Shown piece by piece: positions 55,472 through 56,115 of a stretch of DNA of 56,115 bases. The translations under genes and the position numbers were made by a program. A model generated the notes under the pieces. That model was not told the origin of the DNA. It saw only the letters and a list, made by a program, of their open reading frames with translations, and ran no database searches. Each line of letters starts with the position of its first letter. Position 1 is the stretch's first letter. Source of the stretch: Thiothrix caldifontis. Its GTDB lineage: Bacteria; Pseudomonadota; Gammaproteobacteria; Thiotrichales; Thiotrichaceae. The stretch lies in the NCBI RefSeq assembly GCF_900107695.1, contig NZ_FNQP01000007.1, forward strand, positions 1 to 56,115, given 5' to 3'.

Positions 55472-56115
55472 TTATCGCTGATTGATAATTTCTTCAATTT
55501 CCATGATTCTTCTGCGATCTTCTTGTTCACTAAGTGCACGTTGACGCATTCTTTCTCTAATCTCCTCAAAGCCTGAAATTCTAACTCTAACGTCTTCTGC
55601 AACTTTTTGGCGTTTATTCCATTCGGAACAGGTGATGGAGAATTTTTCAATGATATTGGTATAATCAAATTGTAAAGATAATAAATCAGCATCGCGTTTG
55701 AGGTTTCGCAGGTACATTTCAGCAATGTTTTTGTTGGTGCGAATATTTTTTCCGATGTCAGCAGCATGAGCCTTAATATTCTCACAAGTATCGGTTTCAA
55801 TATTGGTGTAAATGGTTTCTATATCATTTTTACAGTCATGACTAAAAGCAATATTATTTTTTATTGCTTTTATTTCTTGCTTTTTTTGATGACAAGCTTT
55901 GTAAAGGGCGTGGCATTCAGCTTTAAGGTTTTCGACGTTTCTGATCTCAGATTGAAACCAGTCTTCTTTTTCCTTGAGAGCGCTATCATCAATAATGACA
56001 CCTAAATCTTCTGGTTCATTTGGCTCATCTGGAAAATATTCTTCATCAAAGTTAGTTAAATCAATATTGTCCTCTGGACTGGACTGGACTGGACTGGACT
56101 GGACTGGACTGGACT
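55472..56115 (-). CDS. Partial coiled-coil protein with SSR-coded N-terminus
   Basis: The frame is open to the right edge of the window, so the N-terminus is missing. About 214 residues are visible. The first part (at the edge) is SPVQS repeated by a five-base DNA repeat; next comes an acidic DEEYFPDEPNEPED segment, then a Lys/Glu-rich coiled coil (residues 35-210, e.g. YLRNLKRDADLLSL, RERMRQRALSEQEDRRRIME). No enzyme motif seen. It ends 102 bases before the RelE-like gene and may belong to the same operon. Confidence 0.6.
   Translation of the reverse strand, partial: SSPVQSSPVQSSPEDNIDLTNFDEEYFPDEPNEPEDLGVIIDDSALKEKEDWFQSEIRNVENLKAECHALYKACHQKKQEIKAIKNNIAFSHDCKNDIETIYTNIETDTCENIKAHAADIGKNIRTNKNIAEMYLRNLKRDADLLSLQFDYTNIIEKFSITCSEWNKRQKVAEDVRVRISGFEEIRERMRQRALSEQEDRRRIMEIEEIINQR
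56076..56115 (-). repeat. Pentanucleotide tandem repeat (GGACT on +)
   Basis: Eight GGACT units are visible, and the repeat continues past the edge. It lies inside the partial coding frame. Every reading frame of the repeat is free of stops and encodes the same pentapeptide. Confidence 0.95.

Noticed and set aside
1-56115. CRISPR arrays, rRNA genes and tRNA genes
   Set aside because: None seen: the only direct repeats are the 99-, 36- and 5-base ones inside genes, and no rRNA or cloverleaf was recognised by eye.

Overview
The window looks like part of a gammaproteobacterial chromosome, probably from a Thiothrix-like sulfur bacterium. That is an inference from the E. coli-type asd, the second-copy (gammaproteobacterial) EF-G type, a MalM-like lipoprotein and YbaK; no rRNA or marker gene is present to prove it. 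Both ends lie in repetitive DNA: an IS4-type transposase tail on the left and a pentanucleotide repeat on the right. The window may therefore be a whole assembly contig.

Region 1 (about 300-22700, all + strand, many ATGA overlaps) is a long operon for a phage-tail-like contractile injection particle, most like an extracellular contractile injection system (eCIS). It encodes sheath, tube, a tail-chaperone-like protein, a proline-rich protein in the tape-measure position, separate gpD-like hub and gpV-like spike, a PAAR-like tip, gp25, a baseplate J protein, a tail-I-like wedge, a PASTA protein, two unrecognised proteins, a collagen-like fibre protein and a 1211-residue Asp-box (BNR) beta-propeller protein. 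The operon opens with a 918-residue membrane protein carrying a zinc-phospholipase-C-like domain, a candidate effector or anchor. An IS4-type insertion has removed whatever lay upstream. No AAA+ ATPase of the usual eCIS type is seen.

Region 2 (22751-24137) is a TnpB-only IS605-like element with a full RuvC triad and a matching inverted sequence at each edge.

Region 3 (24200-33620) is accessory. It holds a CHAT-protease/STAND-ATPase protein with a membrane partner, three lipoproteins (two sharing an almost identical upstream element), a large membrane protein downstream of a SUMF1/FGE-fold protein, a small secreted-like protein and an AraC-type regulator.

Region 4 (33800-41300) is mostly housekeeping: EF-G, an OmpR-type two-component pair with structured DNA upstream, a decayed DUF4424 gene, YbaK, a membrane-anchored thioredoxin and a small lipoprotein. 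Region 5 (41388-44455) is a leucine-rich-repeat/Roc-COR GTPase/TIR protein coupled to a small membrane protein.

Region 6 (44700-52820) holds two lipoproteins, an HExxH protein, a degenerate M23 protein, asd, a hemerythrin-like protein and a three-gene MFS/ABC operon. Region 7 (52887-56115, - strand) is an operon of unusual proteins: one with an SSR-encoded N-terminus, one with a RelE-like segment, a NERD-nuclease protein with a 36-bp minisatellite, and a small protein. It is a candidate phase-variable defence or DNA-processing island.
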